This document shows positions 24,795 to 34,262 of a DNA stretch of 64,000 nucleotides, piece by piece (the first letter of the stretch is position 1; the number at the start of each line of letters is the position of its first letter). Position numbers and translations under genes: made by a program. The notes beneath the pieces were generated by a model. That model did no database searches. It was not told the DNA's origin and saw only the letters and a program-made list of their open reading frames with translations. This DNA comes from Lysobacterales bacterium PRO7 (GTDB lineage Bacteria > Pseudomonadota > Gammaproteobacteria > Xanthomonadales > Rhodanobacteraceae): contig QWHH01000014.1 of NCBI GenBank assembly GCA_021404785.1, positions 19,997 through 83,996 on the forward strand, written 5' to 3'.

Positions 24795-26888
24795 TCAGGC
24801 GGCGTGGACGACGACGCGGTTGCGCCCGGCCGACTTCGCCGCGTACACCGCCCTGTCCGCGGCTTCGATCAGCGATTCCAGCCGCGCCGGTTTCGGCAAA
24901 CGTGAAAGCAGGGCGATGCCGATACTTATCGTCACCGCGCCATTCGCCTCGGGAAGAAAGCCGGTCATCGCCTCGGCGACCCGTTCGCGCAGACGCTCGG
25001 CCACCCGGATGGCGTTTGCCGCGTCGCCGCTGACCACCGCGATGAATTCCTCGCCGCCATAGCGTCCGAGCAGATCGCCGGGTTCCAGCCATTGGCGCAG
25101 GGTCTGCACGCCGGCGACCAGCACGCGGTCGCCGTACAGATGTCCATGCGCATCGTTGATCCGCTTGAAGTGATCGAAATCGATCAGCAGCGCCGCCAGT
25201 TCGCCGCCGTTGCGCGCGCAGTCGGCGATGCGTGCGTCAATCTGTCGCATCAGATGCCCGCGGTTGGAAACCCCGGTGAGCGGATCGCTGATCGCAGCCT
25301 GGTACAGTTCGTCGGCTTGTTGTTGCAGGCGGTCGTTGGCGTGACTCAATGCCGCGCGCTGCGATTCGATCTCGGCATTGCGCGTGGCCAGCGCGTTGTT
25401 CAGCCTGCGTACGCCGATGAAACGCCAGCCCAGCAGGAGCAGGATCGCGCCGAGGCCACAGGCGGCGACGATGACGTAGTTGCGCTGCAAGTGCTGTTGC
25501 GCGAGGCGCGTGGCTTGCAACTGGTTTTCCTTGCCGGCCAGCGCGAGCTGCTGGTCGGCCGCCGCGCGCGCGTACTGGCTTTCTTGGGCAGCGAGGCGGC
25601 GGCTTGCACGCGTACCAAGCAATTCCTCACGCAAGGCGGCAGCGGCATGCGCGTAGCCCAGCGCCTGCGCGGGCTTGCCGATTGCAGTGGCGATCTTTTC
25701 GCGCACTTCGTTGACCTCGGCCATCAGCGGCTTGTAGCGCGCAGCTTGCGGGTCGGCGAAAGCGGCTTGCAGCAGGCGGTTCGCCTGGGCAGGATCGCCG
25801 CGAGCCAGCGCCACTTCCGCGAGCGAAACCTGGGCGTGCGCAAGAATCTCGTGCTGGTTGAGTTCGCGTCCGATTGCAAGCGCGCCACGCAGTTGCGAAT
25901 CCGCTTCTTCAAGTCGCTCCATGCCGAGCAATGCGCGGCCGCTGTTGAGCAGGTCGAAACCGACCGACGGGCGGTCGCCGATTGCGGTACTCACAGCGAG
26001 CGATTCCTGTGCGGCCGCCAGGGCCGGTGCGAATTCGCCGGCGTCGACCAGGTATCCCGCCCAGGTGCCGAGAATGGCGGCGTAATTGGCACTGTCACCG
26101 TGTCGCAGCGCGACGTCGAGCGCGCGCTTGAAATAGTCGCGCGCCGCGGCATCGTCGCCGAGGTCGCGATAGACCAGGGCCATGTTGCGCAAAGTCAGTT
26201 CGAGCTGGTCGTCGTTGCGCTCGCGGATCGCCAGCGCCTGGCGAAACAGATCCAGCGCGGCGGCGTAGTCGCCGCGGTCGCGCGCCAGGGTGCCGAGATT
26301 GGATAGCGCCGTGGCGGTGCCGGCTTCCTGTCCCAGTGCGCGTTGCAATGCCAGTGCCCGCTGCGCATGCGCCTGCGCATCATCGAGACGGCCGCGACGT
26401 CGGGCAACGACGCCCAGGTATTCCTCGGCCTTCGCCTGCGCCCACGGCAGGTCGGCGCGCACGCCCAGAAGCATGAGTTCGTTTGACAGTTTTTCGGCGC
26501 GATCATAGTCGCCGATCAGGATGGCGATCTCGCCGCGACTGATCGCACTGGCGGCGGCATCGGCGGGCTTGTTGAAAGCTGTCGCCATTGCTTGTGCACG
26601 ACGATAGTGGATATCGGCGTTGATATACGAATCCAGCGCGAGGAACACGCCGCCGAGCAGGCGCTCGAACCGGATGCCGCCAAGCGGTCCGATCAGCGCG
26701 GGTACGGCGGGTGCCAGCGGCGATAGATTGCGTTCAATCGCAGACGCTAGCTTCTGTGAATCGGCCGCGGCCAGCGCACGCGGGTACGTCGCGGAACCGG
26801 CCGGGGTTTCGGCAAGCGCACTGACGCACAGGACCGACGCCGTGAACAACAGCCAATGCGCGCGACCGGTGGTGACGCCAGCCTTCAT
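24795..26888 (-). CDS. Diguanylate cyclase with periplasmic TPR sensor region (second of a tandem pair)
   Basis: 697 residues with the same build as its neighbour: a signal peptide (HWLLFTASVLCVSALA), TPR-like repeats such as LGTLARDRGDYAAALDLFRQ, a membrane helix near 470-491 (VIVAACGLGAILLLLGWRF) and a GGDEF domain with RYGGEEF at 609-615. The catalytic residues are intact; the RxxD inhibitory site is replaced by EPGD. The two proteins end in the same SAGRNRVVVHAA. Start MKAGVTTGRA; an upstream extension has no support. It is divergent from rimO across 98 bases. The TPR region probably senses a periplasmic protein or peptide. Confidence 0.88.
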   Translation of the reverse strand: MKAGVTTGRAHWLLFTASVLCVSALAETPAGSATYPRALAAADSQKLASAIERNLSPLAPAVPALIGPLGGIRFERLLGGVFLALDSYINADIHYRRAQAMATAFNKPADAAASAISRGEIAILIGDYDRAEKLSNELMLLGVRADLPWAQAKAEEYLGVVARRRGRLDDAQAHAQRALALQRALGQEAGTATALSNLGTLARDRGDYAAALDLFRQALAIRERNDDQLELTLRNMALVYRDLGDDAAARDYFKRALDVALRHGDSANYAAILGTWAGYLVDAGEFAPALAAAQESLAVSTAIGDRPSVGFDLLNSGRALLGMERLEEADSQLRGALAIGRELNQHEILAHAQVSLAEVALARGDPAQANRLLQAAFADPQAARYKPLMAEVNEVREKIATAIGKPAQALGYAHAAAALREELLGTRASRRLAAQESQYARAAADQQLALAGKENQLQATRLAQQHLQRNYVIVAACGLGAILLLLGWRFIGVRRLNNALATRNAEIESQRAALSHANDRLQQQADELYQAAISDPLTGVSNRGHLMRQIDARIADCARNGGELAALLIDFDHFKRINDAHGHLYGDRVLVAGVQTLRQWLEPGDLLGRYGGEEFIAVVSGDAANAIRVAERLRERVAEAMTGFLPEANGAVTISIGIALLSRLPKPARLESLIEAADRAVYAAKSAGRNRVVVHAA

Positions 26889-26924
26889 CGGATCAGCCCC
26901 GTATGCTCCGACCGCGGTCCCCCA

Positions 26925-26961
26925 GCGAAACCGCCAACCGCACAAGTGTAAACTACGCGGC
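26925..26961 (-). promoter_or_regulatory. Conserved upstream block of second GGDEF gene, probable promoter
   Basis: On the minus strand it contains CGTAGTTTACACTTGT and then GGTTGGCGGTTTCGCTGGGG, nearly the same as the block before the first GGDEF gene. TACACT may be the -10, 54 bases from the ATG. The block lies in the intergenic region shared with divergent rimO. Confidence 0.45.
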
Positions 26962-26986
26962 CGATTCGCGGCAAAGCGGCTCCTGA

Positions 26987-28306
26987 ATGTCCAAGACTTC
27001 ACCCAAGGTCGGTTTCGTCAGCCTCGGCTGCCCAAAGGCGCTGGTCGATTCCGAACGCATCCTCACCCAGTTGCGCGTGGAAGGCTACGAAATCGTACCC
27101 AGCTACGGCGCCGCGGACGTGGTCGTGGTCAACACCTGCGGCTTCATCGACGCAGCGGTAAAAGAGTCATTGGACGCGATCGGCGAGGCGCTGGCCGAGA
27201 ACGGCAAGGTCATCGTCACCGGTTGTCTGGGCAAACGTGCCGACGTCATCCGCGAAGCGCATCCCGACGTGCTCGCCATCACCGGTCCGCAGGATTACGC
27301 CAGCGTGATGACGGCAGTGCACAAGCAGGTACCGCACAAGCACGATCCGCATCTGGATCTTGTGCCGGCGCAAGGCATCAAATTGACGCCAAAGCACTAC
27401 GCCTATCTGAAGATTTCCGAAGGCTGCAATCACCGCTGTACTTTTTGCATCATTCCATCGATGCGTGGCGATCTCGTGTCGCGGCCGGTCGACGAAGTGC
27501 TGGTTGAGGCGGAAAAGCTGGTCAAATCCGGCGTGCGCGAATTGCTCGTGATCTCGCAGGACACCAGCGCCTATGGCGTGGATGTGAAGTACGCGGCGCG
27601 CGAATGGCGCGGCAAAAGCTATCGCACGCGCATGACGCAACTGTGCGAAGGACTTGCGGAGTTGGGCGCTTGGGTACGCCTGCACTACGTGTATCCGTAT
27701 CCGCACGTGGACGAGGTGATACCGCTGATGGCCGAAGGCAGGATCCTTGCGTATCTGGACATTCCATTCCAGCATGCCAGTCCGCGTATCCTGAAACTGA
27801 TGAAGCGCCCCGGCGCGGTCGACAAGGTGCTCGCGCGCGTAGCCGCGTGGCGCAAGGCGTGTCCCGACATCACGATTCGCAGCACCTTCATCGTCGGCTT
27901 TCCCGGCGAGACCGAAGCCGAGTTCGAGGAATTGCTCGCGTTCCTGGACGAGGCCCAGCTCGATCGCGTCGGTGCGTTCGCCTATTCGCCGGTCGATGGC
28001 GCGAAAGCGAACGAATTGCCCGCTCCGGTCGACGAGGAAATCAAGCAGGAACGTCTCGAACGTTTCATGGCCAAGCAGGCGGCGATCAGCGCGGCCAAGC
28101 TCAAACGCAAGGTCGGCAAGACGCTCAAGGCCCTGGTCGATCATGCCGATGGCGAAGGCGCGATCGCGCGCACCAGCGCCGATGCGCCGGAAATCGACGG
28201 CGTGCTGCGTATCCGCGACGGGCAGAAACTCAAGCCAGGGCAGTTCGTCGATGCAGTCGTCGAAGCGGCGGATGAACATGATTTGACCGGCCGCGTCGCG
28301 GCCTGA
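26987..28306 (+). CDS. rimO: Ribosomal protein S12 methylthiotransferase
   Basis: Radical-SAM enzyme that adds a methylthio group to Asp88 of ribosomal protein S12. 439 residues in the standard layout: N-terminal UPF0004 domain with cluster cysteines at about 15, 51 and 80 ([30 protein letters not shown]), radical-SAM CNHRCTFC at 147-154, and a C-terminal TRAM domain ([14 protein letters not shown] on). [20 protein letters not shown] is also typical. RimO rather than MiaB is indicated by CPKALVDSE. It is probably cotranscribed with the DUF3025 gene 5 bases downstream. Confidence 0.96.
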   Translation: MSKTSPKVGFVSLGCPKALVDSERILTQLRVEGYEIVPSYGAADVVVVNTCGFIDAAVKESLDAIGEALAENGKVIVTGCLGKRADVIREAHPDVLAITGPQDYASVMTAVHKQVPHKHDPHLDLVPAQGIKLTPKHYAYLKISEGCNHRCTFCIIPSMRGDLVSRPVDEVLVEAEKLVKSGVRELLVISQDTSAYGVDVKYAAREWRGKSYRTRMTQLCEGLAELGAWVRLHYVYPYPHVDEVIPLMAEGRILAYLDIPFQHASPRILKLMKRPGAVDKVLARVAAWRKACPDITIRSTFIVGFPGETEAEFEELLAFLDEAQLDRVGAFAYSPVDGAKANELPAPVDEEIKQERLERFMAKQAAISAAKLKRKVGKTLKALVDHADGEGAIARTSADAPEIDGVLRIRDGQKLKPGQFVDAVVEAADEHDLTGRVAA

Positions 28307-28311
28307 TCGCC

Positions 28312-29121
28312 ATGCGTTTCGTCGCGCCCGCGCGTGAGGCGGTCGATGCGGACGTCTTCGCCCGCCCGCCGCTGTCGCACTGGAGCAAATTCGAAGATCT
28401 GCTGCGCGGCGGCTGGCCGGACGTTGCGCTGTTGAATGCGTGCCGACCGGATACGTCATTTCGCTTCGTCGCACAAACTCCAGAATTGCTTGCCGACGGC
28501 AAGCACTACGAACAGCGCATCTTCGAGCGTAGTGAGATCGCCACGCGCGAGCGCAATTGGCATGACCTGCTCAATGCGCTGGTCTGGCTGCGCTTTCCCG
28601 AAATCAAGCGCGCGCTCAATGCGCGGCAAGTCGCGGAGATCGCGAAAGCCGGGCCGAAGCAGCGCACGCGTGCGCAATGCGCGTTGACGCATTTCGACGA
28701 GGGCGGCGTTGTCGTGGTCGTGCGCGACCCGCAATTGCTGACGTCATGGGATGCGCACGACTGGCACGGCCTGTTCTGGCGCGAGCGTGGAGCGTGGTCG
28801 GATGGTCGCATCGAAATCGTGGTATTCGGGCACGCCTTGCTCGAGCATGCGCTCGAACCCGCGCAACTGTTGGTCGGCAAGTGTATCGCCGTGATGCATC
28901 AAAGTGGAAATGTGGAAAGTGCAATGCAGGCGGTCGCCGCCGCGATCGGGCGGAGCGAAATCCTGAACGACCCGCAGGAACTGCGCCCTTTGCCATTGTC
29001 CGGTATTCCAGGCTGGCACCCGGACAATGGCCATGAGGATTTTTATCGTTCGGCAGCGTGTTTCCGACCGTTACGTGCGGGACGTGTTTATGCGCCGCCT
29101 TTGTCTGTTGCCTGGTCGTAA
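28312..29121 (+). CDS. DUF3025-family protein
   Basis: 269 residues matching the DUF3025 pattern, notably [20 protein letters not shown] followed by [41 protein letters not shown] and [19 protein letters not shown]. It is a soluble protein of unknown function. It follows rimO by 5 bases on the same strand. The last 34 bases overlap the 3' end of greB on the opposite strand; both stops look genuine. Confidence 0.85.
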   Translation: MRFVAPAREAVDADVFARPPLSHWSKFEDLLRGGWPDVALLNACRPDTSFRFVAQTPELLADGKHYEQRIFERSEIATRERNWHDLLNALVWLRFPEIKRALNARQVAEIAKAGPKQRTRAQCALTHFDEGGVVVVVRDPQLLTSWDAHDWHGLFWRERGAWSDGRIEIVVFGHALLEHALEPAQLLVGKCIAVMHQSGNVESAMQAVAAAIGRSEILNDPQELRPLPLSGIPGWHPDNGHEDFYRSAACFRPLRAGRVYAPPLSVAWS

Positions 29122-29609
29122 TTGACGTCGATTACGATAAAGCGCTGCACACCTCCCGGCAATTGCGCTTCGAACTCGTCATCGACGCGTTTTTTCAACG
29201 CCGCGCGCGCCAGCGGCGAATCGATGCTGATGTAGCCCAACGCGGCGTCGGTTTCGTCCGGGCCGACGATGCGGTAGCGGTGCGCGTTGCCGTCGTCGTC
29301 TTCGATCTCGAACCAGGCGCCGAAGAAGATCGCTTCGCGATCGGTGGGCGCACCTTGTGCGACCTTCAACACGGGAATGCGTTTGGACAAATAGCGCACG
29401 CGGCGGTCGATCTCGCTCAGTTGTTTCTTGCGATAGGTGTACTCGGCATTTTCGGAGCGATCACCCTCGGCCGCGGCCGCGGCCAACGCCTTGACGACTT
29501 CGGGACGGCGCACACGCCACAGTTCGTCGAGTTCGGCCTTGAGCCGCTGATGGCCGTCCACGGTGATGATTGCGGTGGAAGCTGCTTGCGGTGGACGCCA
29601 GCGGCTCAC
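29088..29609 (-). CDS. greB: Transcription elongation factor GreB
   Basis: Rescues backtracked RNA polymerase by stimulating transcript cleavage through the secondary channel. 173 residues: the N-terminal coiled coil [20 protein letters not shown], then [20 protein letters not shown] carrying the acidic tip (GDRSENAEY), [14 protein letters not shown] (GreB-type), and the C-terminal FKBP-like domain [36 protein letters not shown]-like. The start is the GTG at 29609 ([11 protein letters not shown]), as in Xanthomonadales GreB, which overlaps the upstream gene's TGA as GTGA. Its 3' end overlaps the DUF3025 gene. Confidence 0.94.
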   Translation of the reverse strand: MSRWRPPQAASTAIITVDGHQRLKAELDELWRVRRPEVVKALAAAAAEGDRSENAEYTYRKKQLSEIDRRVRYLSKRIPVLKVAQGAPTDREAIFFGAWFEIEDDDGNAHRYRIVGPDETDAALGYISIDSPLARAALKKRVDDEFEAQLPGGVQRFIVIDVNYDQATDKGGA

Positions 29610-30916
29610 GGTGCGCTGGGCGGCGTGGTCTTCGCCGGCGTCGCGGAAATCTTGTCGAGGAAGGCGAGATAAGCGTCGACTTGCGGAATCACCGGATCGT
29701 TCGGCATCGTCACCTTGATCTGGTTGAGCATGGCGCGCGCCTGCATTTCCTTGTTCATGCGCTCGGCCCACAGCTTTGCGGCGAGCAGGTAATTGCGGGC
29801 GATGTCCGGATGGTTGCGAAAGCGTTTGTGAAAACCCGCGAGCAGGGCGAGCGTGATCTGGGTATGGCCCGCGTCGGCGGCGGCATGGGCGAGGCGAGTG
29901 ATGTCCTCGGGCTTGTCCAGTCTGAACGCGGGGTCGGCGACCTGGCATTCGCGCGCCACGTCGATCGCGCGACGATCCTGGTTTTGCGCCAGAAGTACAG
30001 GAATATACTTTTTCCCGTGCGCGGCGAGTTCAGCCTTGTCGCCGTCCTGGCGCAGCCAGTGCCGGTATTCGTCATGCACCGGCAGCAAGTCCGCATGCGC
30101 AGAAAGTTCGTCGCGCAGCAGCGCCACGGCGCCACGCACGTCGCCGCTGGCGGCGCGTGCGCGCGCGGCGTCCAGGATTGCGCGCGAGGCGTCGGTATGC
30201 GGCACTTCGTCCTGCAATTCCAGGTGCCCGGCATAACCGAGTTCATCGCGATGCTCGTGGATCACGCCGCCGATCAGGTGGAAATTCGCGATCATCAGGT
30301 AGTTGACGATCAGCCACACGAGCAGCGGCCCGACCGGCCAGGGGATGTCGCGCACGATCGCGGCGGCCAGCGCACTTTGCACGATCAGGGCGGCGCAGAA
30401 GAATCCGGCCAGCACGAAATAGTGCCAGCCGAGGCGCGAGGCCAGCATCAGCCACACCAGCGGATTGAGCGCGCGCGCCATGCCTTCTTCCAGTGCGAGG
30501 ATCGTCACCATCGCCGGCATCGCAAACATCAACACGATGCCGATGAGCAGCGCCGACAAGGCTCCCCACCACATCGCAACCAGGATCAGTGCGACTTCAA
30601 TCAGGAGCAAAAGCAGCACCGCGTAGCGGCCGAGATCGTCGCTCACCGTGAGGCTGATTTCCGGAGGTTCGCCGCGGCCGTTCGCGCTCCAGCGCAGTAC
30701 TTCGAAGGCGTACTTGAAGAAGGCCGCCCAGACAATGAGATCGAAAAACCAGCCGACGATGCCCGGAAGCAGGCGCACGACGACGTGCGCAACGGCCAAG
30801 GCGACAATCGTCGACAACGCGGCCATCTGCATCGGATAGCCCAATGCCTGCGGCCAGCGTTCGTGCAGGGGCTTGGGCTCGTTGGCTAGCTGTGGATTGG
30901 CGTCCTGGAAAGTCAT
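29606..30916 (-). CDS. Membrane protein with cytoplasmic helical-repeat region, DUF4013-like
   Basis: 436 residues. Residues 20-230 hold five or six membrane segments ([72 protein letters not shown]). The rest is soluble and TPR-like ([40 protein letters not shown]). The opening resembles DUF4013 proteins, but this is not certain. The gene precedes greB on the same strand with a 4-base overlap. It is divergent from mltD, 116 bases away. Function unknown. Confidence 0.75.
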   Translation of the reverse strand: MTFQDANPQLANEPKPLHERWPQALGYPMQMAALSTIVALAVAHVVVRLLPGIVGWFFDLIVWAAFFKYAFEVLRWSANGRGEPPEISLTVSDDLGRYAVLLLLLIEVALILVAMWWGALSALLIGIVLMFAMPAMVTILALEEGMARALNPLVWLMLASRLGWHYFVLAGFFCAALIVQSALAAAIVRDIPWPVGPLLVWLIVNYLMIANFHLIGGVIHEHRDELGYAGHLELQDEVPHTDASRAILDAARARAASGDVRGAVALLRDELSAHADLLPVHDEYRHWLRQDGDKAELAAHGKKYIPVLLAQNQDRRAIDVARECQVADPAFRLDKPEDITRLAHAAADAGHTQITLALLAGFHKRFRNHPDIARNYLLAAKLWAERMNKEMQARAMLNQIKVTMPNDPVIPQVDAYLAFLDKISATPAKTTPPSAP

Positions 30917-31032
30917 CGTTGATCGAACTGGTGGCCGTGCGTTGCCGCGCATTGTATCGACACGCCGCGCGCGGGGTTGTCGCGGCGCGTCATGCCGGGT
31001 AACGTGCATGCAAATTTTCCGGAGTATCCGTT

Positions 31033-32469
31033 ATGCGCCGCCCGTGCCTAGCTTCCGTTCCATTTCTGCTGCTTGCTGCCTGCGCCGGCCAGCCACCGCA
31101 TCCGCAGGCGAACGCGCCGGATACAGCGGTGACTGCGTTGTATGCGCGACTGGATGCGGATACCGGCAATTATCTGGCGGCGCGCGAAGCGGGTGATGCA
31201 GCGGACAAGGCCAATGCGGCGCTGGATGACTTGCAGGCGGCGGCCGGACAATGCGCAACGACGCACGGTTGCGACAGCGCGCGCTTCTTCGCCGCCTTCG
31301 ACAAACTGCTGCGCGCGCCAGCGAATGCCGCGCCCGGCGCGGCGGACAACGCCGACGAATCGCCGGATGCCGGCGCGGAAGCCGGCGAATCCTCGCCGGT
31401 CGTGGCTGCGTTGCCGCAAGCCGGGCGTTCTGTCGCCTTGCTCAAGGGCCACAAATTGGCCGACATCATCGCGATGAACGATCCGATGAAGGTGGCCATC
31501 GAACAATGGCTGACCCAGTATCGGCCCAACCTGATGCGGGCCTGGGAGAACTATCAGTACCTGCGCCACGAAATGTGGCCGCAGTACGAAAAGGCCGGAC
31601 TGCCCGAGGCGCTGCTGTTCGGCATGCTGGCGCAGGAATCCGGCGGCAAGGTGCACGCGGTGTCGCGCTCCGGCGCCAGCGGTCCGCTGCAATTCATGTC
31701 CGCGACCGGCGCGCGCTTTGGCCTCGGCGTGGTCGATGGATTCGACCAGCGTTTCGATCCGGCGCAGGCGGCACGCGCGAACGCGGCTTACATCAATGAA
31801 CAACTTGGCGTGTTCAACGACAATCTGGAACTGGCGATCGCCGCGTACAACGGCGGCGAAGGCGCGATGCAGCGGCTCGCCCAGCGCAATCCGAATGCGG
31901 CGTTCTGGGATCCGAAAGTCTATTTTTCGGTATCGCAGGAAACGCGCGATTACGTGCCGATGGTGCTGGCGGCGGCGTGGCTGTTCCTGCACCCGGAACG
32001 CTACAACCTGCAATTTCCCCGAATCGACACCGTGCCCGCGCAACTCGTGCTGGCGCGGCCCGCGTCGATTGACGAACTGACCGTGTGCCTGGGCCAGGAT
32101 GGCAACGGCGATGGCTGGTTCCGCACCTTGCGCAACCTGAATCCGGCCTGGGATCCACGCCAGAAACTCGCTGCCGGCACGCGCCTTGACGTGCCCTCAC
32201 CGCTCGCCGCCGATTATGCAAAATTGTGCACAAGTGGAAAATGGGTCGAGCTTGCCGCCGACCTGCATGGCGCCGCGCAGCCTACGGCGCCGGCGCGCCC
32301 CGCGCAGGCCACGCCACGCCGCTATGTGGTGCGCCGAGGCGATACCCTTGGCGGAATCGCGCGCCGGCATGGCTGCTCGAGCGGTGACCTAGCGCAGATC
32401 AATCACTTGAAATCGCCGCATTTTCTGCTGCAGGTGGGTCAGGAGCTTCGGATTTGTTCACAGAGGTGA
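31033..32469 (+). CDS. mltD: Membrane-bound lytic murein transglycosylase D-like lipoprotein
   Basis: Cleaves peptidoglycan between MurNAc and GlcNAc forming 1,6-anhydro ends. 478 residues: a lipoprotein signal (lipobox LLAAC, Cys17), an Ala-rich low-complexity region to about residue 130, an SLT domain (LPEALLFGMLAQESGG with catalytic Glu202, SGASGPLQFMSATG, AIAAYNGGEGAMQRL, YVPMVLAAAWLF), and a C-terminal LysM domain (YVVRRGDTLGGIARRHGCSS). E. coli MltD has two LysM domains; only one is clear here. It stands alone between a divergent gene and a secreted-protein gene. Confidence 0.92.
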   Translation: MRRPCLASVPFLLLAACAGQPPHPQANAPDTAVTALYARLDADTGNYLAAREAGDAADKANAALDDLQAAAGQCATTHGCDSARFFAAFDKLLRAPANAAPGAADNADESPDAGAEAGESSPVVAALPQAGRSVALLKGHKLADIIAMNDPMKVAIEQWLTQYRPNLMRAWENYQYLRHEMWPQYEKAGLPEALLFGMLAQESGGKVHAVSRSGASGPLQFMSATGARFGLGVVDGFDQRFDPAQAARANAAYINEQLGVFNDNLELAIAAYNGGEGAMQRLAQRNPNAAFWDPKVYFSVSQETRDYVPMVLAAAWLFLHPERYNLQFPRIDTVPAQLVLARPASIDELTVCLGQDGNGDGWFRTLRNLNPAWDPRQKLAAGTRLDVPSPLAADYAKLCTSGKWVELAADLHGAAQPTAPARPAQATPRRYVVRRGDTLGGIARRHGCSSGDLAQINHLKSPHFLLQVGQELRICSQR

Positions 32470-32528
32470 CTTCACTATGTAATCGCGTATACGATTTCCT
32501 GAATGACTCTGTAGCCAGCCCATGTCGC

Positions 32529-32537
32529 GGGGGGGGG
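32529..32537. repeat. Run of nine G residues upstream of a secreted-protein gene
   Basis: GGGGGGGGG, then C and GGGG, ending 40 bases before the ATG at 32577. A mononucleotide run of this length is prone to slippage. It lies in the likely promoter or leader of the gene. Confidence 0.8.
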
Positions 32538-32576
32538 CGGGGTCGGACAGACATTCTGGTTGCTGGGGAGTAGCTT

Positions 32577-33536
32577 ATGTCACGTATCCGGTCTATTGAT
32601 CGCTCGCGCCCTCTGCTGGTTCTCATGCTTCTCTCCCCAGCAGTTCATGCCAGCAACTTTCAGCGCAACTACATCATCGACAGCGTGTTCTTGCCTGTCA
32701 GCAACAGTGAAGCGACCACGTATGCCATCGACTTGAATGGCGACGGTCATGTGGACAACAATCTTGGATCCGTGTTTGCTGTGCTCGCAGCTCAGGGCAT
32801 TGATCTGAACGGCTCGACGAATGCTGCGGTTGACAATGGCAGCGTCGTTCATCGAATCGATTTGCAAAGCACGGATGCAAGCTTTACGAGCGATCCCGCC
32901 GCCCAGGCAAGCTGGTGCGTGGGTAGTGCGTTGCCGCAGCCGCCGCTGTTCGACGGCACGGATCAAGCGGCGTGCGATAGTAGCTATGTGCCCGGAACTT
33001 TTGTGGCTGCGCTGTCCGGCGGCAACTTCACATCGGCCAATCCGGTGACCACGACCACACCGGTTACCCTGAACATTTTGATAGCGCTTGGCTCGCAAAC
33101 GGTTGCGTTGCCGTTGAACGGTGCGCGCCTGTCCTTCACCAGCGACAATAGCGGCCCGGGGCATTTGCAGGGTCAACTCAACGGGTCCATCCTCCATGCC
33201 GATGTCAACACCGAGGTATTGCCTGCATTGGCGGCCGCATTCAATTCTCTGATTCAGAACGATCCGACCTCACCCACTGCCAACAGTATCAAGTCACTAT
33301 TCGACACCGGTTGCAGTGGCAATCCGGAGTTTGCGCATGATGGCCAAATCGAAGCTTGCGAATTGTTTGAGAGTAGCCTCATTACCGCTTTGCTGGCGCC
33401 GGATGTGCAGATCTACGATGCGCTAGGCCACTACGCTCCCAATCCGGCCAACACGACTCCCGATTCCAATTCGTTGGGTATTCGATTCACGGCAGTACGT
33501 CGTGACAGAGTGTTCGCAAACGGATTCGAACCATAG
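32577..33536 (+). CDS. Exported protein of unknown function with C-terminal FANGFEP tail
   Basis: 319 residues with a signal peptide (LLVLMLLSPAVHA, cleavage near ASN). The mature protein is low in charge and rich in Ser, Thr, Asn and Asp, with predicted beta-strands and two Asp-rich loops that may bind calcium (AIDLNGDGHVDNN, FAHDGQIEACE). It ends RDRVFANGFEP; a short F-x2-GFE tail recurs at the very end of secreted proteins in related bacteria and may be a sorting or processing signal. No catalytic motif seen. GGGGAGTAG before the ATG could serve as ribosome-binding site. No operon partner. Confidence 0.8.
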   Translation: MSRIRSIDRSRPLLVLMLLSPAVHASNFQRNYIIDSVFLPVSNSEATTYAIDLNGDGHVDNNLGSVFAVLAAQGIDLNGSTNAAVDNGSVVHRIDLQSTDASFTSDPAAQASWCVGSALPQPPLFDGTDQAACDSSYVPGTFVAALSGGNFTSANPVTTTTPVTLNILIALGSQTVALPLNGARLSFTSDNSGPGHLQGQLNGSILHADVNTEVLPALAAAFNSLIQNDPTSPTANSIKSLFDTGCSGNPEFAHDGQIEACELFESSLITALLAPDVQIYDALGHYAPNPANTTPDSNSLGIRFTAVRRDRVFANGFEP

Positions 33537-33563
33537 CCTGGCGATCCATTCGGATCGGCGGAC

Positions 33564-33589
33564 AAAAAAACGCCGGGTCAAGCCCGGCG
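33564..33589 (-). terminator. Rho-independent terminator of the 33621-34070 gene
   Basis: Read on the minus strand: CGCCGGG stem, five-base loop, CCCGGCG stem, then a run of seven T. It ends transcription from the right and lies between two converging genes. Confidence 0.9.
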
Positions 33590-33620
33590 TGTTGAATGTT
33601 ACGACGTTGGAAAGCGTTGC

Positions 33621-34070
33621 TCAGGCGGCGACTTGGCCGTTCTGCTGCGTCGTCCACAACGAATCGGCGGGGTTTGCCGGCATGGATTCCTTGAGCAGGC
33701 GCAGGGTGCGCATCAGGTGGCGATGCAGTTCCTGCATGTCGGTGTAGGTCGATTCCTTGGTTTCGTAGTAGGCGACGGTCAGCCACAACGCAATGCCGCG
33801 CAGTTGCAGGTGCGGGTTGTCGGCCTTCACGCGTGCATAGCCGATATCGGTGCCGTTGCCCCAGGGCTGATAGCGCTGGCCCTGGTCGACCGTCCCGTAC
33901 AGATGCGGGAATTCGCATTTGGCCGCGCTGGCGAACTCGCGCATGGCGATGGCAGCCAATTGGCGGCGCGTGGCCAGCGGCAAATCCGAGATGGTTCTTT
34001 CGATCTCGCGGAACTGGCGGTTGAGCTGGATCGAACGTGTCAAAGCGATGATGCGGGTAACTATGCGCAT
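33621..34070 (-). CDS. Conserved-looking small protein of unknown function
   Basis: 149 residues, soluble and largely helical (NRQFREIERTISDLPLATRR, ELHRHLMRTLRLLKESMP), with an aromatic central section GQRYQPWGNGTDIGYARV. No signal peptide, membrane segment or metal-binding motif. I do not recognise the family; similar unnamed proteins probably occur in other Xanthomonadales. Start MRIVTRIIAL at 34070 is preferred to an ATG 42 bases upstream because AGGGG lies six bases before it. A terminator follows. Confidence 0.65.
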   Translation of the reverse strand: MRIVTRIIALTRSIQLNRQFREIERTISDLPLATRRQLAAIAMREFASAAKCEFPHLYGTVDQGQRYQPWGNGTDIGYARVKADNPHLQLRGIALWLTVAYYETKESTYTDMQELHRHLMRTLRLLKESMPANPADSLWTTQQNGQVAA

Positions 34071-34262
34071 GTGAAGCCCCTGTGGTTTTACGTATGCGGT
34101 GTTCTTGGCCATCGTCAAACTGTATCAGACAGATGCGGTAATACTTGCAAAGTACGTCACATTTAGACGTGGCGCGTCACATTGTGGGGCAAGTCAGGAA
34201 ATTTTGCACGGGGTTTTTCCACATTTGAGCCGACAGGAACAAAAACATTTTCATTCAATGAT

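Noticed and set aside
33515-33536. GATTCGAACC, like a tRNA T-loop on one strand
   Set aside because: No acceptor stem, anticodon arm or D-arm around it; it encodes the GFEP tail of the secreted protein.
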